Source: an uncultured Collinsella sp.
GTDB taxonomy: Bacteria > Actinomycetota > Coriobacteriia > Coriobacteriales > Coriobacteriaceae
Reading direction: 5' to 3'
Assembly: GCA_900552385.1 (NCBI GenBank)
Contig: URZI01000006.1
Span: 36,593-100,592 of the forward strand
Length of the DNA: 64,000 nt
Positions 16,688 through 26,415 of this stretch are shown here, in pieces (the first letter of the stretch is position 1; each line of letters opens with the position of its first letter). A program made the position numbers and the translations under genes. The notes below the pieces were generated by a model. That model did no database searches and had not been told where the DNA came from. It was given only the letters and a program-made list of their open reading frames with translations.

Positions 16688-19465
16688 CTACCCGCGGTGA
16701 CGAGCGCGGCTGTACGGGGTATCCACCATGGGCAGATTTGGACGCAGCTTACCGTCAAACGCGCGGTAGGCGTTCTGCACGGCGGGCGCCGTGGGGATCG
16801 TTGCGATCTCGCCAATGCCCTTGCCGCCATATGCCACGGGCAGCAGCTCGTCCTTCTCCACGTAGATGGCGTGGATATCCGGAATCTCGGGCGCACGGAA
16901 CAGCCCGAGCGTACCGTACCTTGCCTGGGGCACGCAGTCCTTGAGCGGCCAATCCTCGGTAAGCGCGTAGCCCATGCCCATGAGCACGCCGCCTTCGATC
17001 TGACCCTGGATGGAGATGGGGTTGACCACCTTGCCGGAATCGTGCGCGGCATAGACCTCGCTCACGCGACCGTCATCATCCAGAATGACCACATGCGTGG
17101 CAAAGCCGTAGCAGATGTGGCTCTTGGGATTGGGAACGTCGGCGCCCAGTTTGTCGGTCGGCTCCAGGTACACATAGCTAAACTCACAGCCCTCGAGCGC
17201 CTTGATGGCGGCCGCGGGATCCTGAGGATGCATACCTTGGCCGGCGACGAGCTCCTGCGTGCGTAGCTGGTAGGCGCGACCGTCGTCGTACTCGATCTTG
17301 ACGCCGTCGCCATGCGCGCTCACGGGAGTATCGGGTGCGGGCTTGCCGGCCTCGATGTCAAGCATGGCGTCGCGCAGCAGGAAGGCGGCGCCGCGCACGG
17401 CCTCGCCGGTCACGACCGTCTGACGTGAGCCAGACGTGGTACCGGAGTCGGGAGCGTTCTCGGTGGAGCACTCGCCGTTGGCAATGCAGCTCAGCGGCAG
17501 ACCGCAGGCCTCGGCAACGTCCTGCAAAAAGACGGTGTTGCAGCCCTGGCCGATGTCGGACGTGGCGGCATAGACCACAGCCACGCCGTTCTCAACGCGA
17601 ATCTTGCAGCGGCCGGCATCGGGCAGGCCCACGCCCACACCGGCGTTCTTCATGGCGCAGGCAATGCCGGCGTGTCCGGGATGCGCATAGTAGGCATCCT
17701 TGACCTCGAGCAGCGTCTCCTTAAGCGCCGTGGAGCAGTCGGCAATTTGGCCGTTGGGCAAAACCTCGCCCGGCTCGATAGCGTTTCGGTAACGAATCTC
17801 CCACGGATCCAGGCCGACCTTCTCTGCCAGCAGGTCGATCAGGCTCTCGAGCGCAAACTCGGACTGGCAAACGCCAAAGCCGCGGTACGCGCCGGCGGGC
17901 GGGTTGTTGGTGTAGTAGCCATAACCGCGAATGTCGGTGTTCTGGTACTTGTAGGGGCCGACGGCATGCGTGCAGGCGCGCTCGAGCACCGGGCCACACA
18001 GCGACGCGTAGGCGCCGGTGTCAAAGTTGATCTCGCAGTCCAGACCGGTAAAGTTGCCCTCGGCGTCGCAGCCCAGCGTAAAGGTACCGTCCATGGCATG
18101 GCGCTTGGGATGGAAAGCGAGCGACTCGGCACGCGTGAGCTTGCACTTCACGGGACGCTGGAACTTATATGCGGCGAGCGCGGCCAGGTGCTGGATGGAC
18201 ACGTCCTCCTTACCGCCAAAGCCGCCGCCCACAAGCATGGTCTCGACGACCACGCGCTCGGGCTCGTTGTCCCAGCCAAACATGTGGGCACACTCTTTGC
18301 GCGTGTCGTAGGCACCCTGGTCGGTCGACTGCACCTTGACGCCGTTCTTGTACGGGAAGGCGACGGCGCACTCGGGCTCCAAGAAGGCATGCTCGGTAAA
18401 GGGCGTGGTAAAGCGCTGTGTCACGGTAAACGCGCTTTCGGCCAACGCCTTGGCGGCGTCGCCGCGCGTCACGTGACGGCTCTGGCACACGTTGTCCTTG
18501 AGCTCCACCGTGTTGCCAAAGGCAAAGAAGCTGTCGTGCAGGCGCGGAGCGTCGGCAGCCCTGGCCTCGACAATGTTGCGCACGGGCTCCAGCGGCTCGT
18601 AATCAATCTTTACGAGCTTCTTGGCCTTCTCGAGCGTCGCCTCGTCCTCGGCGATCACCAGTACAATGGCATCGCCCACGCAGCGGGTGATATCGCCCTG
18701 GGCGATCATGACGTCCCAGTCCTGGATAAGGTGGCCGACCTGGTTGACCGGCACGTCCTCGGCGCGCAGAATGCCCACCACACCGGGCAGGGCCTCGGCC
18801 TTGGAGGTATCGATGGAGAGCACGCGGGCGCGCGGATACTTGGAGCGCACGGCGCTGGCGTAGGTCAGACCCGGCTGATCGAGCTCGTCGATGTCGTCGG
18901 GATACTTGCCCTCGCCGAGCACCTTCTTGCGCACGTCGATACGGAAGGCGCGCTTGCCCACGCCGTAGTCGTCGCCGCGCTCCAGGTCTTCGTCGATCTG
19001 CTTTTCGCCGCGGAGCACCGCAGCGGCCAGCGAGATGCCCTCGATAATCTTTTTGTAGCCGGTGCAACGGCAGACGTTACCGCGAATGGCGTATTTGATC
19101 TGCTCCTCGGTGGGCTCGGGGTCCTCGGCGATGAGCGCTGCACCCGCCATGACCATGCCGGGGATGCAAAAACCGCACTGCACGGCGCCCACGGCGCCAA
19201 AGGCGTACACAAAGGCCTCGCGCACGTCCTGGGGCAGGCCCTCGACGGTCACGATGTTGCGACCGGCGGCAAGAGCGGTGGTCAGCACGCACGCCTTGAC
19301 AGCCGCACCGTCCACATGAATGGTGCAGGTACCGCAGGCGCCCTCGGAGCAGCCGTCCTTGGCGGAGTGAATGTGCAGGTCGTCGCGCAGGTAGCGCAGC
19401 AGCGGTTTGTTTTGAGTCGTCGTGCGCTCGACGCCGTTAACGGTAAAAGTGAATTCCTGTGCCAT
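16688..19465 (-). CDS. xdhD: XdhD-type purine hydroxylase, 2Fe-2S and molybdopterin domains fused
   Basis: A molybdenum hydroxylase of 925 residues oxidising xanthine/hypoxanthine-type purines. The N-terminal 160 residues are the two 2Fe-2S domains (C39, C44, C47 in GCSEGACGTC; QCGFCIPG; NVCRCTGY). The remainder is the molybdopterin domain, with VGGGFGGKED, PPAGAYRGFG and the C-terminal KGIGEIATIPTAP carrying the expected catalytic glutamate. This fused layout matches E. coli XdhD and the 'selenium-dependent xanthine dehydrogenase' family. No FAD subunit gene is nearby; a ferredoxin and YgfK lie upstream in the same operon and are the likely electron route. The selenium requirement is family knowledge, not visible here. 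Confidence 0.92.
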   Translation of the reverse strand: MAQEFTFTVNGVERTTTQNKPLLRYLRDDLHIHSAKDGCSEGACGTCTIHVDGAAVKACVLTTALAAGRNIVTVEGLPQDVREAFVYAFGAVGAVQCGFCIPGMVMAGAALIAEDPEPTEEQIKYAIRGNVCRCTGYKKIIEGISLAAAVLRGEKQIDEDLERGDDYGVGKRAFRIDVRKKVLGEGKYPDDIDELDQPGLTYASAVRSKYPRARVLSIDTSKAEALPGVVGILRAEDVPVNQVGHLIQDWDVMIAQGDITRCVGDAIVLVIAEDEATLEKAKKLVKIDYEPLEPVRNIVEARAADAPRLHDSFFAFGNTVELKDNVCQSRHVTRGDAAKALAESAFTVTQRFTTPFTEHAFLEPECAVAFPYKNGVKVQSTDQGAYDTRKECAHMFGWDNEPERVVVETMLVGGGFGGKEDVSIQHLAALAAYKFQRPVKCKLTRAESLAFHPKRHAMDGTFTLGCDAEGNFTGLDCEINFDTGAYASLCGPVLERACTHAVGPYKYQNTDIRGYGYYTNNPPAGAYRGFGVCQSEFALESLIDLLAEKVGLDPWEIRYRNAIEPGEVLPNGQIADCSTALKETLLEVKDAYYAHPGHAGIACAMKNAGVGVGLPDAGRCKIRVENGVAVVYAATSDIGQGCNTVFLQDVAEACGLPLSCIANGECSTENAPDSGTTSGSRQTVVTGEAVRGAAFLLRDAMLDIEAGKPAPDTPVSAHGDGVKIEYDDGRAYQLRTQELVAGQGMHPQDPAAAIKALEGCEFSYVYLEPTDKLGADVPNPKSHICYGFATHVVILDDDGRVSEVYAAHDSGKVVNPISIQGQIEGGVLMGMGYALTEDWPLKDCVPQARYGTLGLFRAPEIPDIHAIYVEKDELLPVAYGGKGIGEIATIPTAPAVQNAYRAFDGKLRPNLPMVDTPYSRARHRG

Positions 19466-19477
19466 GGTGATTCCCTT

Positions 19478-19957
19478 CTACACGCCGGCGGCGATGCCGG
19501 TGCGGTCGTGGATGGCGCCATGAGGGCAGACGACGGCGCACATGCCGCACGACAGGCAGTCCACGCCGTCGATATGGGCGCAGTTGTCCTCGATGCGGAT
19601 AGCGCCGGCAGGGCACTTTTTGGCGCACATGCCGCAACCGATGCAGCTCGTGTCGCAGATCTTGCGCGCAATGGCGCCCTTATCGGTGTTGTTGCAGCGC
19701 ACCAGAATGTTCTGGTAGCCGGGAACGAAGGCAATCACGCGCTGCGGGCACGCCATGCCGCACAGGCCACAGCCCGTGCACTTGGAACGATCCACGCGGG
19801 CGATGCCATCGACCAGCGCAATGGCGCCGTGGGGGCAGGCCGTGACACAGGCGCCACAGCCAATGCAGCCTTCGCTGCAGCGGGCGTCGCCGCCTGCGGA
19901 GGCGCAACCGCTTCCGCAGGCAACGTAGGCCACGTTATGTTGAATGGATTTGGCCAT
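19478..19957 (-). CDS. Four-cluster 4Fe-4S ferredoxin
   Basis: An electron carrier of 159 residues with four C-x2-C-x2-C-x3-CP motifs: CIGCGACVTACP, CTGCGLCGMACP, CIGCGMCAKKCP and CLSCGMCAVVCP. Further cysteines near the N-terminus (VACGSGCA) recall RnfB-type ferredoxins. It is separated from ygfK by 11 nt and from the hydroxylase by 12 nt, so it is co-transcribed with both. It probably passes electrons from the hydroxylase to YgfK or another acceptor, replacing the missing FAD subunit. Confidence 0.92.
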   Translation of the reverse strand: MAKSIQHNVAYVACGSGCASAGGDARCSEGCIGCGACVTACPHGAIALVDGIARVDRSKCTGCGLCGMACPQRVIAFVPGYQNILVRCNNTDKGAIARKICDTSCIGCGMCAKKCPAGAIRIEDNCAHIDGVDCLSCGMCAVVCPHGAIHDRTGIAAGV

Positions 19958-19968
19958 AAGAGACTCGC

Positions 19969-22968
19969 CTATTTCTTAAGAAGGTACGAATAGTTGTCGC
20001 GCACGGCCCTGATGGTCAGGCGGACGGCCTCGGGAAGACCGGTGTTGACGGCATCGACCGAGACGGTGCGGACCGTGCCGGCGACGCGGACCTTAAAGTG
20101 GTCCTCGTCCACAGCCAGGAAGCCCTCGTTCTCGGAGTTCTCCATGTCCTGCTCGCTCCAGAACAGGGTGAGCTTGTCCTTGTAGGGACGACCCTCCTGG
20201 TAGGGGCAGAACACGGCGCAGTTACCGCACTCGTTGCACATGCCGTCGACGTGGACGACCTGATGCTTGGCCAGGCCCGGCACCTTAATTGCCACGTTGG
20301 CGCGGTTGGGGCACACATCGCAGCAGACCTCGCACACCGAGCCGCAGCCCAGGCAGCGAGTCTTGGTGCAGTTGCGCTTGTCGCGGCACAGCGACCCCTT
20401 GCGCTCGTAGCAGGTGTCCTCGCGACCGGTCTGAGCATTCTGGTCGGCGTACTTGTTAAAGTCCACGCCGGCGATGGCACGGGCGACCTCGGCGGCGTCG
20501 GCGATAGCCTCGACCACGGTGGCAGGACCGCGGCGGCAGTCGCCCGCAGCCCAGACGCCCTCGACGCCGGTGGAGGTGGCGGCAAGGCGGCCGCGACGGT
20601 CGTGCTCGACGCCCGCGGCATCGTACAGGCTGGCATCGATGCCCTCGCCCACGGCGCAGATCACCGTGGTGGCGGAAAGCTCGACGGTCTCGCCCGTGGC
20701 GACAGGGCTGCGACGGCCGCTTGCATCCGGCTCGCCAAGCTCCATAACGTCGCAGGTCAGCACGGCACCGTTGAGCGCCTTGGGCGCCAGCAGCTCGCAG
20801 AACTCAACGCCGTCGGCAAGAGCAAGATCGAGCTCTTCCTCATCGGCGGGCATCTGCTTCTTGGTGCGGCGGTAGACCAGGCGCACGTTCTTCACGCCGG
20901 CCAGGCGCTTGGCCACGCGGGCCGCGTCCATGGCGGTGTTGCCGGCGCCAATGACCACGACGTCCTCGCCCAGCTCGAGCTTCTCGCCCTTCTTGGCAGC
21001 CTCGAGGAACTCCAGTACATCGAGCTCGGCACCCTCGCCCAGGCCCGCAGAGCCGGGCATCCAGGCACCGGTGGCCACGACAACGTCGGTAAAGCCCTGA
21101 GCCTTGAGCTCGTCGATGGACTCCACGCGAGCATTGAGCTGCACCTTGGCGCCAAAGGCCAGGCAGAGCTCGGCGTCGTGGGAGATATCGTCGCTGGCGA
21201 TACGGAACTCGGGGATCACGTGACGGACCACGCCGCCGAGCGAGTCGCGGGCCTCGAAGATGGTGACGGGCACGCCGGCGCGCGTCAGGAAAAACGCCGT
21301 CGCTAGGCCGGCCGGGCCGCCGCCGATAACGGCTACGTTGCGCTCGCCGTCGTTGGCGATGGCCTGAGCGCGCAGCTTGGGCAGCACGGCGGTCATGGCC
21401 TCGCGGGCGGCCTTGAGCTTGCTGGCGCGGATCTGGGCGCCCTCGGGCTCGTAGAACGCACGCTCGCAGGCACGGCCGCAGGGATGCGGGCAGATGGTGC
21501 CGGTGATGAACGGCAGGGCGTTGCGCTCGATGATGGTGTTGAGTGCGTCCTCGTAGCGGCCCTCGTCAACAGCCGCCAGATAGGCGGGAATATCCTGCTG
21601 GATGGGGCAGCTCGTGCGGCACGGCGTGGTAAAGCAGTCGGAAAGCGGGCTCTTGCCGGCGACCTTGCGGTCGGGCAGCGGACGCAGCGGCTTCTTGTAG
21701 AGCGGGTTGGTGAGTGAGTCGGTCTGGATCGCAGTCACAGCCTCGAGCGAGACGCCCGCGAATGGCTTGCCATCCAGGTCGGTAAACTCGCCGGCCATCT
21801 GGCTAAAGCGCTCGTAGCCACCAGGCTTGAGCACGTCGGTCGCCAGGGTGACGGGCCAAATGCCGGCATCGTACAGGGCGCGGATGTTGTAGACCGTGGC
21901 ACCGCCGGAGTAGCTGATGCGCAGTTTGCCATCAAACTGCTCGGTAATGCGGCGGGCAGCCTCGATGGTCAGCGAGAACAGCGAACGGCCGGACATGTAC
22001 ATCTCGGTGGAGGGCAGCTCGTTCCTGGTCACGTCGACGGGGAACGTGTTGGTCAGCTTGACGCCAAACTCCAGGCCGTGCTCGGCGCACAGGGTAATCA
22101 GGCGCTCGAACATGGGCACAGCGTCGGCCCATTGCAGGTCCTCGCGGAAGTGCGTGTCATCGAAGACGATGTAGTCAAAGCCCAGCTCGTTCAGACGCTG
22201 GCGGGCAAACTCATAGCCCAGCAGCGTGGGGTTGCACTTGATGTAGGTGTTGAGACCCTTCTCGGTAATCAGATAGGTCGCGATGCGCTCGATCTCCGCC
22301 GGCGGGCAGCCATGCAGCGTGGACTCGGTAATGGAGTTAGAGACGCGCGCCGGGATGGACTCGACAAACGCGGCATCGACATGCTCAAACTTGTCCAGGT
22401 TAGCGAGCGCCCACGTACGGCACTCGTTCCAAACCTCGGAGCCGCTGGCGTCCTTCATGCCCTCGATGTAGGCGTCGACCTTGGGGCTCTTGATGCCCTC
22501 CAGGTCATAGCCCACGGACATGTTAAAGACAAAGCCGTCCGGGCTGCCCAGGCCATACTCGCGGGCAATCAGGTGGCAGGCAAACCATGCCTTCACGTAC
22601 TCGGCAAAGGCCTGCGGAACCTCGAGCTCGGTCGACCACTCGCAGTTGTAGCACTCGTCCTGCGCCACGATGCAGGGCTTGTTCACACACTTGGAGAGCT
22701 CCTCGCCGTCCATCACCTGAACGGTCTTGAGCTCAAAGAAGCGTGAACCGGCCACGTAGGATGCCACGATGTTTTGGGCAAGCTGCGTATTGGGACCGGC
22801 AGCCGGGCCAAACGGAGTCTCGATGCGCTCGTCAAAAATGGGAAGCGCACCCTCCTGGTTGGTCGTGACCATCTTACGCACGCCAAAGATGGCGTCCTGG
22901 GTCTTGTGCTCCTCGATGATCCAGTTCATCAGCTGCGAAAACGGGATCGGCCTCATGATGTCGCTCAT
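19969..22968 (-). CDS. ygfK: YgfK-type iron-sulfur flavoprotein oxidoreductase
   Basis: A 999-residue multidomain protein annotated in databases as a putative selenate reductase subunit. The N-terminal half (to about 460) resembles dihydroorotate dehydrogenase. A GltD-like module follows, with cysteines DCFTTPCRTSC and ICPHPCGRACER, the FAD site VAVIGGGPAGLATAFF and the NAD(P) site VVVIGAGNTAMDAARV. The C-terminus adds CLGCGSVCEVCCDVCP and CNECGNCAVFCP cluster sites. The ATG at 22968 is chosen for its GAGGAG site; an upstream extension to 23091 is unlikely. It is probably the electron acceptor hub, and reductive steps on purines are possible. It is essential to the conserved urate-degradation cluster. 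Confidence 0.92.
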   Translation of the reverse strand: MSDIMRPIPFSQLMNWIIEEHKTQDAIFGVRKMVTTNQEGALPIFDERIETPFGPAAGPNTQLAQNIVASYVAGSRFFELKTVQVMDGEELSKCVNKPCIVAQDECYNCEWSTELEVPQAFAEYVKAWFACHLIAREYGLGSPDGFVFNMSVGYDLEGIKSPKVDAYIEGMKDASGSEVWNECRTWALANLDKFEHVDAAFVESIPARVSNSITESTLHGCPPAEIERIATYLITEKGLNTYIKCNPTLLGYEFARQRLNELGFDYIVFDDTHFREDLQWADAVPMFERLITLCAEHGLEFGVKLTNTFPVDVTRNELPSTEMYMSGRSLFSLTIEAARRITEQFDGKLRISYSGGATVYNIRALYDAGIWPVTLATDVLKPGGYERFSQMAGEFTDLDGKPFAGVSLEAVTAIQTDSLTNPLYKKPLRPLPDRKVAGKSPLSDCFTTPCRTSCPIQQDIPAYLAAVDEGRYEDALNTIIERNALPFITGTICPHPCGRACERAFYEPEGAQIRASKLKAAREAMTAVLPKLRAQAIANDGERNVAVIGGGPAGLATAFFLTRAGVPVTIFEARDSLGGVVRHVIPEFRIASDDISHDAELCLAFGAKVQLNARVESIDELKAQGFTDVVVATGAWMPGSAGLGEGAELDVLEFLEAAKKGEKLELGEDVVVIGAGNTAMDAARVAKRLAGVKNVRLVYRRTKKQMPADEEELDLALADGVEFCELLAPKALNGAVLTCDVMELGEPDASGRRSPVATGETVELSATTVICAVGEGIDASLYDAAGVEHDRRGRLAATSTGVEGVWAAGDCRRGPATVVEAIADAAEVARAIAGVDFNKYADQNAQTGREDTCYERKGSLCRDKRNCTKTRCLGCGSVCEVCCDVCPNRANVAIKVPGLAKHQVVHVDGMCNECGNCAVFCPYQEGRPYKDKLTLFWSEQDMENSENEGFLAVDEDHFKVRVAGTVRTVSVDAVNTGLPEAVRLTIRAVRDNYSYLLKK

Positions 22969-23066
22969 AGTGAGCTCCTCTCTGTAACGCCCGGCGAGAC
23001 CGCGCGACGGGCGCAAATACGGTGTAGCGCTAGCACAGCGCCGGCGACCCCGCGGAGGTCGCCTAT

Positions 23067-23102
23067 ACGCGCGTCGGATGCGGCGAAACATCCGACGCGC
23101 GT
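23067..23102 (-). other. Strong intercistronic hairpin between ssnA and ygfK
   Basis: A perfect 14-bp stem (ACGCGCGTCGGATG / CATCCGACGCGCGT) with an 8-nt loop lies 15 nt after the ssnA stop. No T-run follows on the minus strand, so it is more likely an RNA processing or stability element than a terminator. Confidence 0.75.
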
Positions 23103-23117
23103 GAATCTACTTGTGAA

Positions 23118-24473
23118 TTAGTAGGTGCGATCGTTGAGCGTGCTCCAGAGCTTCTTGGACTCAGCCATGGTCCACGCGTTGATCTTTTCCTCATCAATGC
23201 CAACGAACTCGCGATCCTTGTACAGGACGCGGCCGTTGATGATGGTGGTGCGGCAGTTTTTGCCCATCATGCCAAAGAGCATGTGGCCGTCGATATTCTC
23301 CTCGCTCAGCGGCGTAAAGGGTTTGTAGTCCATAACGATAACGTCGGCGGCAGCGCCGGCCTCGAGCACACCGAGCTTGCGATCGAAGTACTTGCTCGCC
23401 ATCTTGGCGTTGTTCTCGAACAGCATGGTCATGGCCTCACACCAGCCCACGTTGGGCATGGCGGCGTTGTGACGCTGAATGATCAGGAAGACCTTAAGGC
23501 TCTCGAGCATATCGTGGGTGTAGGCGTCGGTACCCATGCACACGGGAATGCCGCGGCGGAAGAACTCGAGCACGGGGGCGCAGCCCACGGCGTTGCCCAT
23601 ATTGGATTCGGGGTTGTTGACCAGCCAAGTGCCGGACTCCTTGACGATATCCATCTCGGCAGGCGTCACGTGGATGCAGTGGCCGAGCATGGTGTCAGGA
23701 CCCAGCAGGTTGTGCTGCAGCAGGCGCTCGACGGGGCTGATACCACCGCGGTTGAGGCGGGAATCCCACACGTCGTTCATGCCCTCGCACACATGGATGT
23801 GGAAGCCGGTCAGGCCGTTGTTGGCCTCGGCCATCTTATCCATGGTCTCGTCCGAAAGCGTAAAGGTAGCATGTCCGCCAAACATGGCGGCGATCATGTG
23901 GTTGTCGTTATCGCGACGCTCCTTGGCGGCCCACTGGGCAAATTCGGCGTTCTCGGCAATGGCCTGGTCGCACTTTTCCTGGCCGCGGCGATCGGAGACC
24001 TCGTAGCACAGGCACGAACGCATGCCCAGCTCCTGAGCTGCATCCTTAATGGTAAAAAGGCTTCCCGGGATCTCGCAGAAGCTCGCATGGTGATCGAAGA
24101 TCGTGGTGACGCCATCACGGATGGAGTCCAAAATCGTGGCATAGGCGCTGGCCTTGGTGCCGTCGAGCGTCAGGTTGTCGTCGATCTTCCACCACTGCTG
24201 CTCAAGATTCTCCAGGAAGTTGGTGGGGTTGCAGCCCTTAATGGCGAGGCCGCGGGCCAGACCCGAGTAGATGTGGGTGTGGCAGTTGATGAGTCCGGGC
24301 ATGATGAGGTTGCCCCGGGCATCGACGTACTCGGCATCCGGGTACTTGGCCTTGAGCTCGCGCTCGGGGCCCACTTCGACGATCGTATCTCCGTCAATGG
24401 CGACCGCACCGTTTGGAATGAACGGGGTCTGAGCGTTGCGGGTAAAGACGGAACCGTTAGCGACCAGAAGCAT
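23118..24473 (-). CDS. ssnA: SsnA-type metal-dependent aminohydrolase
   Basis: An amidohydrolase-superfamily enzyme of 451 residues (E. coli SsnA is of similar size), related to guanine deaminase and chlorohydrolases. Metal ligands are visible: H65 and H67 in INCHTHIYS, H in FHIHVCEG, H in LGHCIHVTP and D in GTDAYTHDM. I prefer the ATG at 24473 because GAAGGGAG precedes it; ATG 24491 lacks a site. It lies between the permease and ygfK in a common operon. The substrate is probably a purine or an opened purine ring; the exact reaction is not established. Confidence 0.9.
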   Translation of the reverse strand: MLLVANGSVFTRNAQTPFIPNGAVAIDGDTIVEVGPERELKAKYPDAEYVDARGNLIMPGLINCHTHIYSGLARGLAIKGCNPTNFLENLEQQWWKIDDNLTLDGTKASAYATILDSIRDGVTTIFDHHASFCEIPGSLFTIKDAAQELGMRSCLCYEVSDRRGQEKCDQAIAENAEFAQWAAKERRDNDNHMIAAMFGGHATFTLSDETMDKMAEANNGLTGFHIHVCEGMNDVWDSRLNRGGISPVERLLQHNLLGPDTMLGHCIHVTPAEMDIVKESGTWLVNNPESNMGNAVGCAPVLEFFRRGIPVCMGTDAYTHDMLESLKVFLIIQRHNAAMPNVGWCEAMTMLFENNAKMASKYFDRKLGVLEAGAAADVIVMDYKPFTPLSEENIDGHMLFGMMGKNCRTTIINGRVLYKDREFVGIDEEKINAWTMAESKKLWSTLNDRTY

Positions 24474-24621
24474 GGATGCTCCCTTCAACATCAGAGGCGG
24501 GGTTTGACACCTCTGACATGGCGGAGTGCGAAGCGCCGGCCTACACCGGAAACGGGCCCTCTCCCGTCAACGCTTCACCAAAGGGACAAACCCTTTGAAG
24601 TGCGGCTTGGCGCCGCATGGC

Positions 24622-24651
24622 GTCGGCAGACGAGGCGATGCGTCCGCCGAC
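24622..24651 (-). other. Hairpin between permease and ssnA
   Basis: GTCGGCAGACG pairs with CGTCCGCCGAC over 10 bp with one mismatch and an 8-nt loop, 18 nt after the permease stop. There is no T-run. The rest of the 195-nt gap before ssnA has no gene. Confidence 0.5.
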
Positions 24652-24668
24652 GAATAGCACCGAATTGG

Positions 24669-26063
24669 TTACTTCTTGCTCTCGGGCAAGACCAGATCCA
24701 CGGCAGCGTCCTTGGCAGCATCGATGTGCTGAGCCACGACCGGCGTCTGCGGAAGGATCAGGTTAAGGACAATGGCCATGATGGCGGTGGGGGTTACGGC
24801 ATTGGAGCCAATGACGGTGGACACCCAGGCGGGCATACCCTCGCCGGCAAGGCAACCGCTGGCCATCCAGATACCCAGGCCAAAGACGACGGAGGTGCCG
24901 ACGATAGTGGTAGTGCGCTGCGTGAGGCCCTCGCGGGTGAACATGCGCACGCCGTTCATGGTGATGGTGCCAAAGACGCCGACGGTCGCGCCGCCGATGA
25001 CGGGCTGCGGGATAGCGGAAAGGACGGCAGAGAGCTGCGGGAACAGGCCGGCGATGGCAAAGACGGCCGCGATGATCACAAAGACCCACTTGTTGACGAC
25101 CTTGTTGGAGCAGATGATGCCCACGTTCTGGCCAAGGGCGCTGGTGGGAAGACCGCCCAGCAGGCCGCCGACCATAGAGGTGAGGCCCTGGGACACGATG
25201 GCGCCGGAGAGCTCGCGCTCGGTGGGCATACGGTCGATGGAACCAAGGCAGGCAGCGGAGACGTCGCCGATAACCTGGATGGCGACCATGGGGAACACGA
25301 CGGCGAGGGTAATGCAGACCTCGGGATCAAACTCGAGCGCGTAGGGCATGAGCTTGGGAAGGGCGAAGACCTGAGCGGTGGCGACGCTGGAGAAGTCGAT
25401 CATGCCAAAGGGGATGGAGACGATCATGCCAACGATCATGCCAAAGAACACGGATCCCAGCTTGAGCGTGCCCTTGCCAAAGTTGGCGAGCGCAAAGACC
25501 ACGGCGAAGGTGATAAGAGCAACGCACCAGGCCTGCGGGGTGCCCCACAGCGGCGTACCCATACCGCCGGCCATATACTTGACGGCCGTGGGATACAGCG
25601 AAACGCCGATGGAGAAGATGACCGTACCGGTCACGACGGGCGGGAACAGCCACTTGATCTTGCTGTAGGCCAGACCAAAGAGGACCGCGACGGCGCCGCC
25701 GACGATCTCGCCACCCAGCAGCGCACCAAAGCTAAAGCCCGAGGCACCCATGGCCTGCAGGGCCGGCAGGAACGCGAACGAAACGCCCATGACGATGGGC
25801 AGGCCGCCGCCGATGCGACGGAAGGGAGCGAAGGCCTGAAGGGCCGTATCGATCGCCGAAAGAATGAGGGCGACCTGGATGATGTCGGTGCTCTGCTGGC
25901 TATTAAAGCCGTAGACGCCGGCCATGATGACCGCCGGGGTAATGATGCCGGCAAACGATGCCAGTACGTGCTGAAGGGCACACGGGATCATTTCCTTAAC
26001 GGGAGGCATGCCTTCGCGAGTGAACAGGGCTTCAGTGCCGTTCGTAACCGTCTCCTGGGTCAT
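24669..26063 (-). CDS. NCS2-family xanthine/urate permease
   Basis: A purine:proton symporter of 464 residues with about 12-14 hydrophobic segments. Family markers include ALQHVLASFAGIITPAV in the first helix, the central acidic region and LGQNVGIICSNKVV, the equivalent of the conserved QN-x-G signature. It is the first gene of the minus-strand operon permease-ssnA-ygfK-ferredoxin-xdhD and is divergent from the regulator at 26416. Context favours import of urate or xanthine (UacT/XanP-like); which one cannot be decided from sequence. Confidence 0.93.
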   Translation of the reverse strand: MTQETVTNGTEALFTREGMPPVKEMIPCALQHVLASFAGIITPAVIMAGVYGFNSQQSTDIIQVALILSAIDTALQAFAPFRRIGGGLPIVMGVSFAFLPALQAMGASGFSFGALLGGEIVGGAVAVLFGLAYSKIKWLFPPVVTGTVIFSIGVSLYPTAVKYMAGGMGTPLWGTPQAWCVALITFAVVFALANFGKGTLKLGSVFFGMIVGMIVSIPFGMIDFSSVATAQVFALPKLMPYALEFDPEVCITLAVVFPMVAIQVIGDVSAACLGSIDRMPTERELSGAIVSQGLTSMVGGLLGGLPTSALGQNVGIICSNKVVNKWVFVIIAAVFAIAGLFPQLSAVLSAIPQPVIGGATVGVFGTITMNGVRMFTREGLTQRTTTIVGTSVVFGLGIWMASGCLAGEGMPAWVSTVIGSNAVTPTAIMAIVLNLILPQTPVVAQHIDAAKDAAVDLVLPESKK

Positions 26064-26415
26064 TTGACCACCAATCCTCGAAGTAGTTGTTTTCGCATCT
26101 AACGCTCTATTGTGACGCAGTGCGGGGTTGAGGTTGTGCCTTCATTGCATATCGTATTAAAGATGATTCTCATTCTCAATAATAATTTTTTGTTATCAGA
26201 CTATTCTTCAGCTGAAATAACGAATTTCCGCAGGTCAGGAAAGTGTCTGGTCAAAATAACATCTAACTTTTCTTTTGGTCAACCGTTTACCGCTAAATTC
26301 CTACCGTTCGTCTGCATTACGCAATGTACCTGCGGATATACGAGATGATGGGCAGCGTGTTACCATGAGAAAAAATTGTTATGAACATTTCCGATTTCAC
26401 CCAAAGGAGTTGCCC
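26064..26415. promoter_or_regulatory. Divergent promoter region of the permease operon and its regulator
   Basis: This 352-bp gap has no gene and is AT-rich in its middle. TGATTCTCATTCTCA at 26164-26178 is similar to a Fur-type 7-1-7 box (TGATAATnATTATCA), with several mismatches. An imperfect inverted repeat GTTATCAG / CTGAAATAAC follows at about 26194-26223. The AACAAA-N3-TTTGTT operators of the other block are not found here. Confidence 0.4.

Noticed and set aside
19478..22968. Selenate reductase as the main function of YgfK
   Set aside because: That database name comes from indirect genetics. The operon context with purine permease, SsnA and the purine hydroxylase points to purine catabolism.
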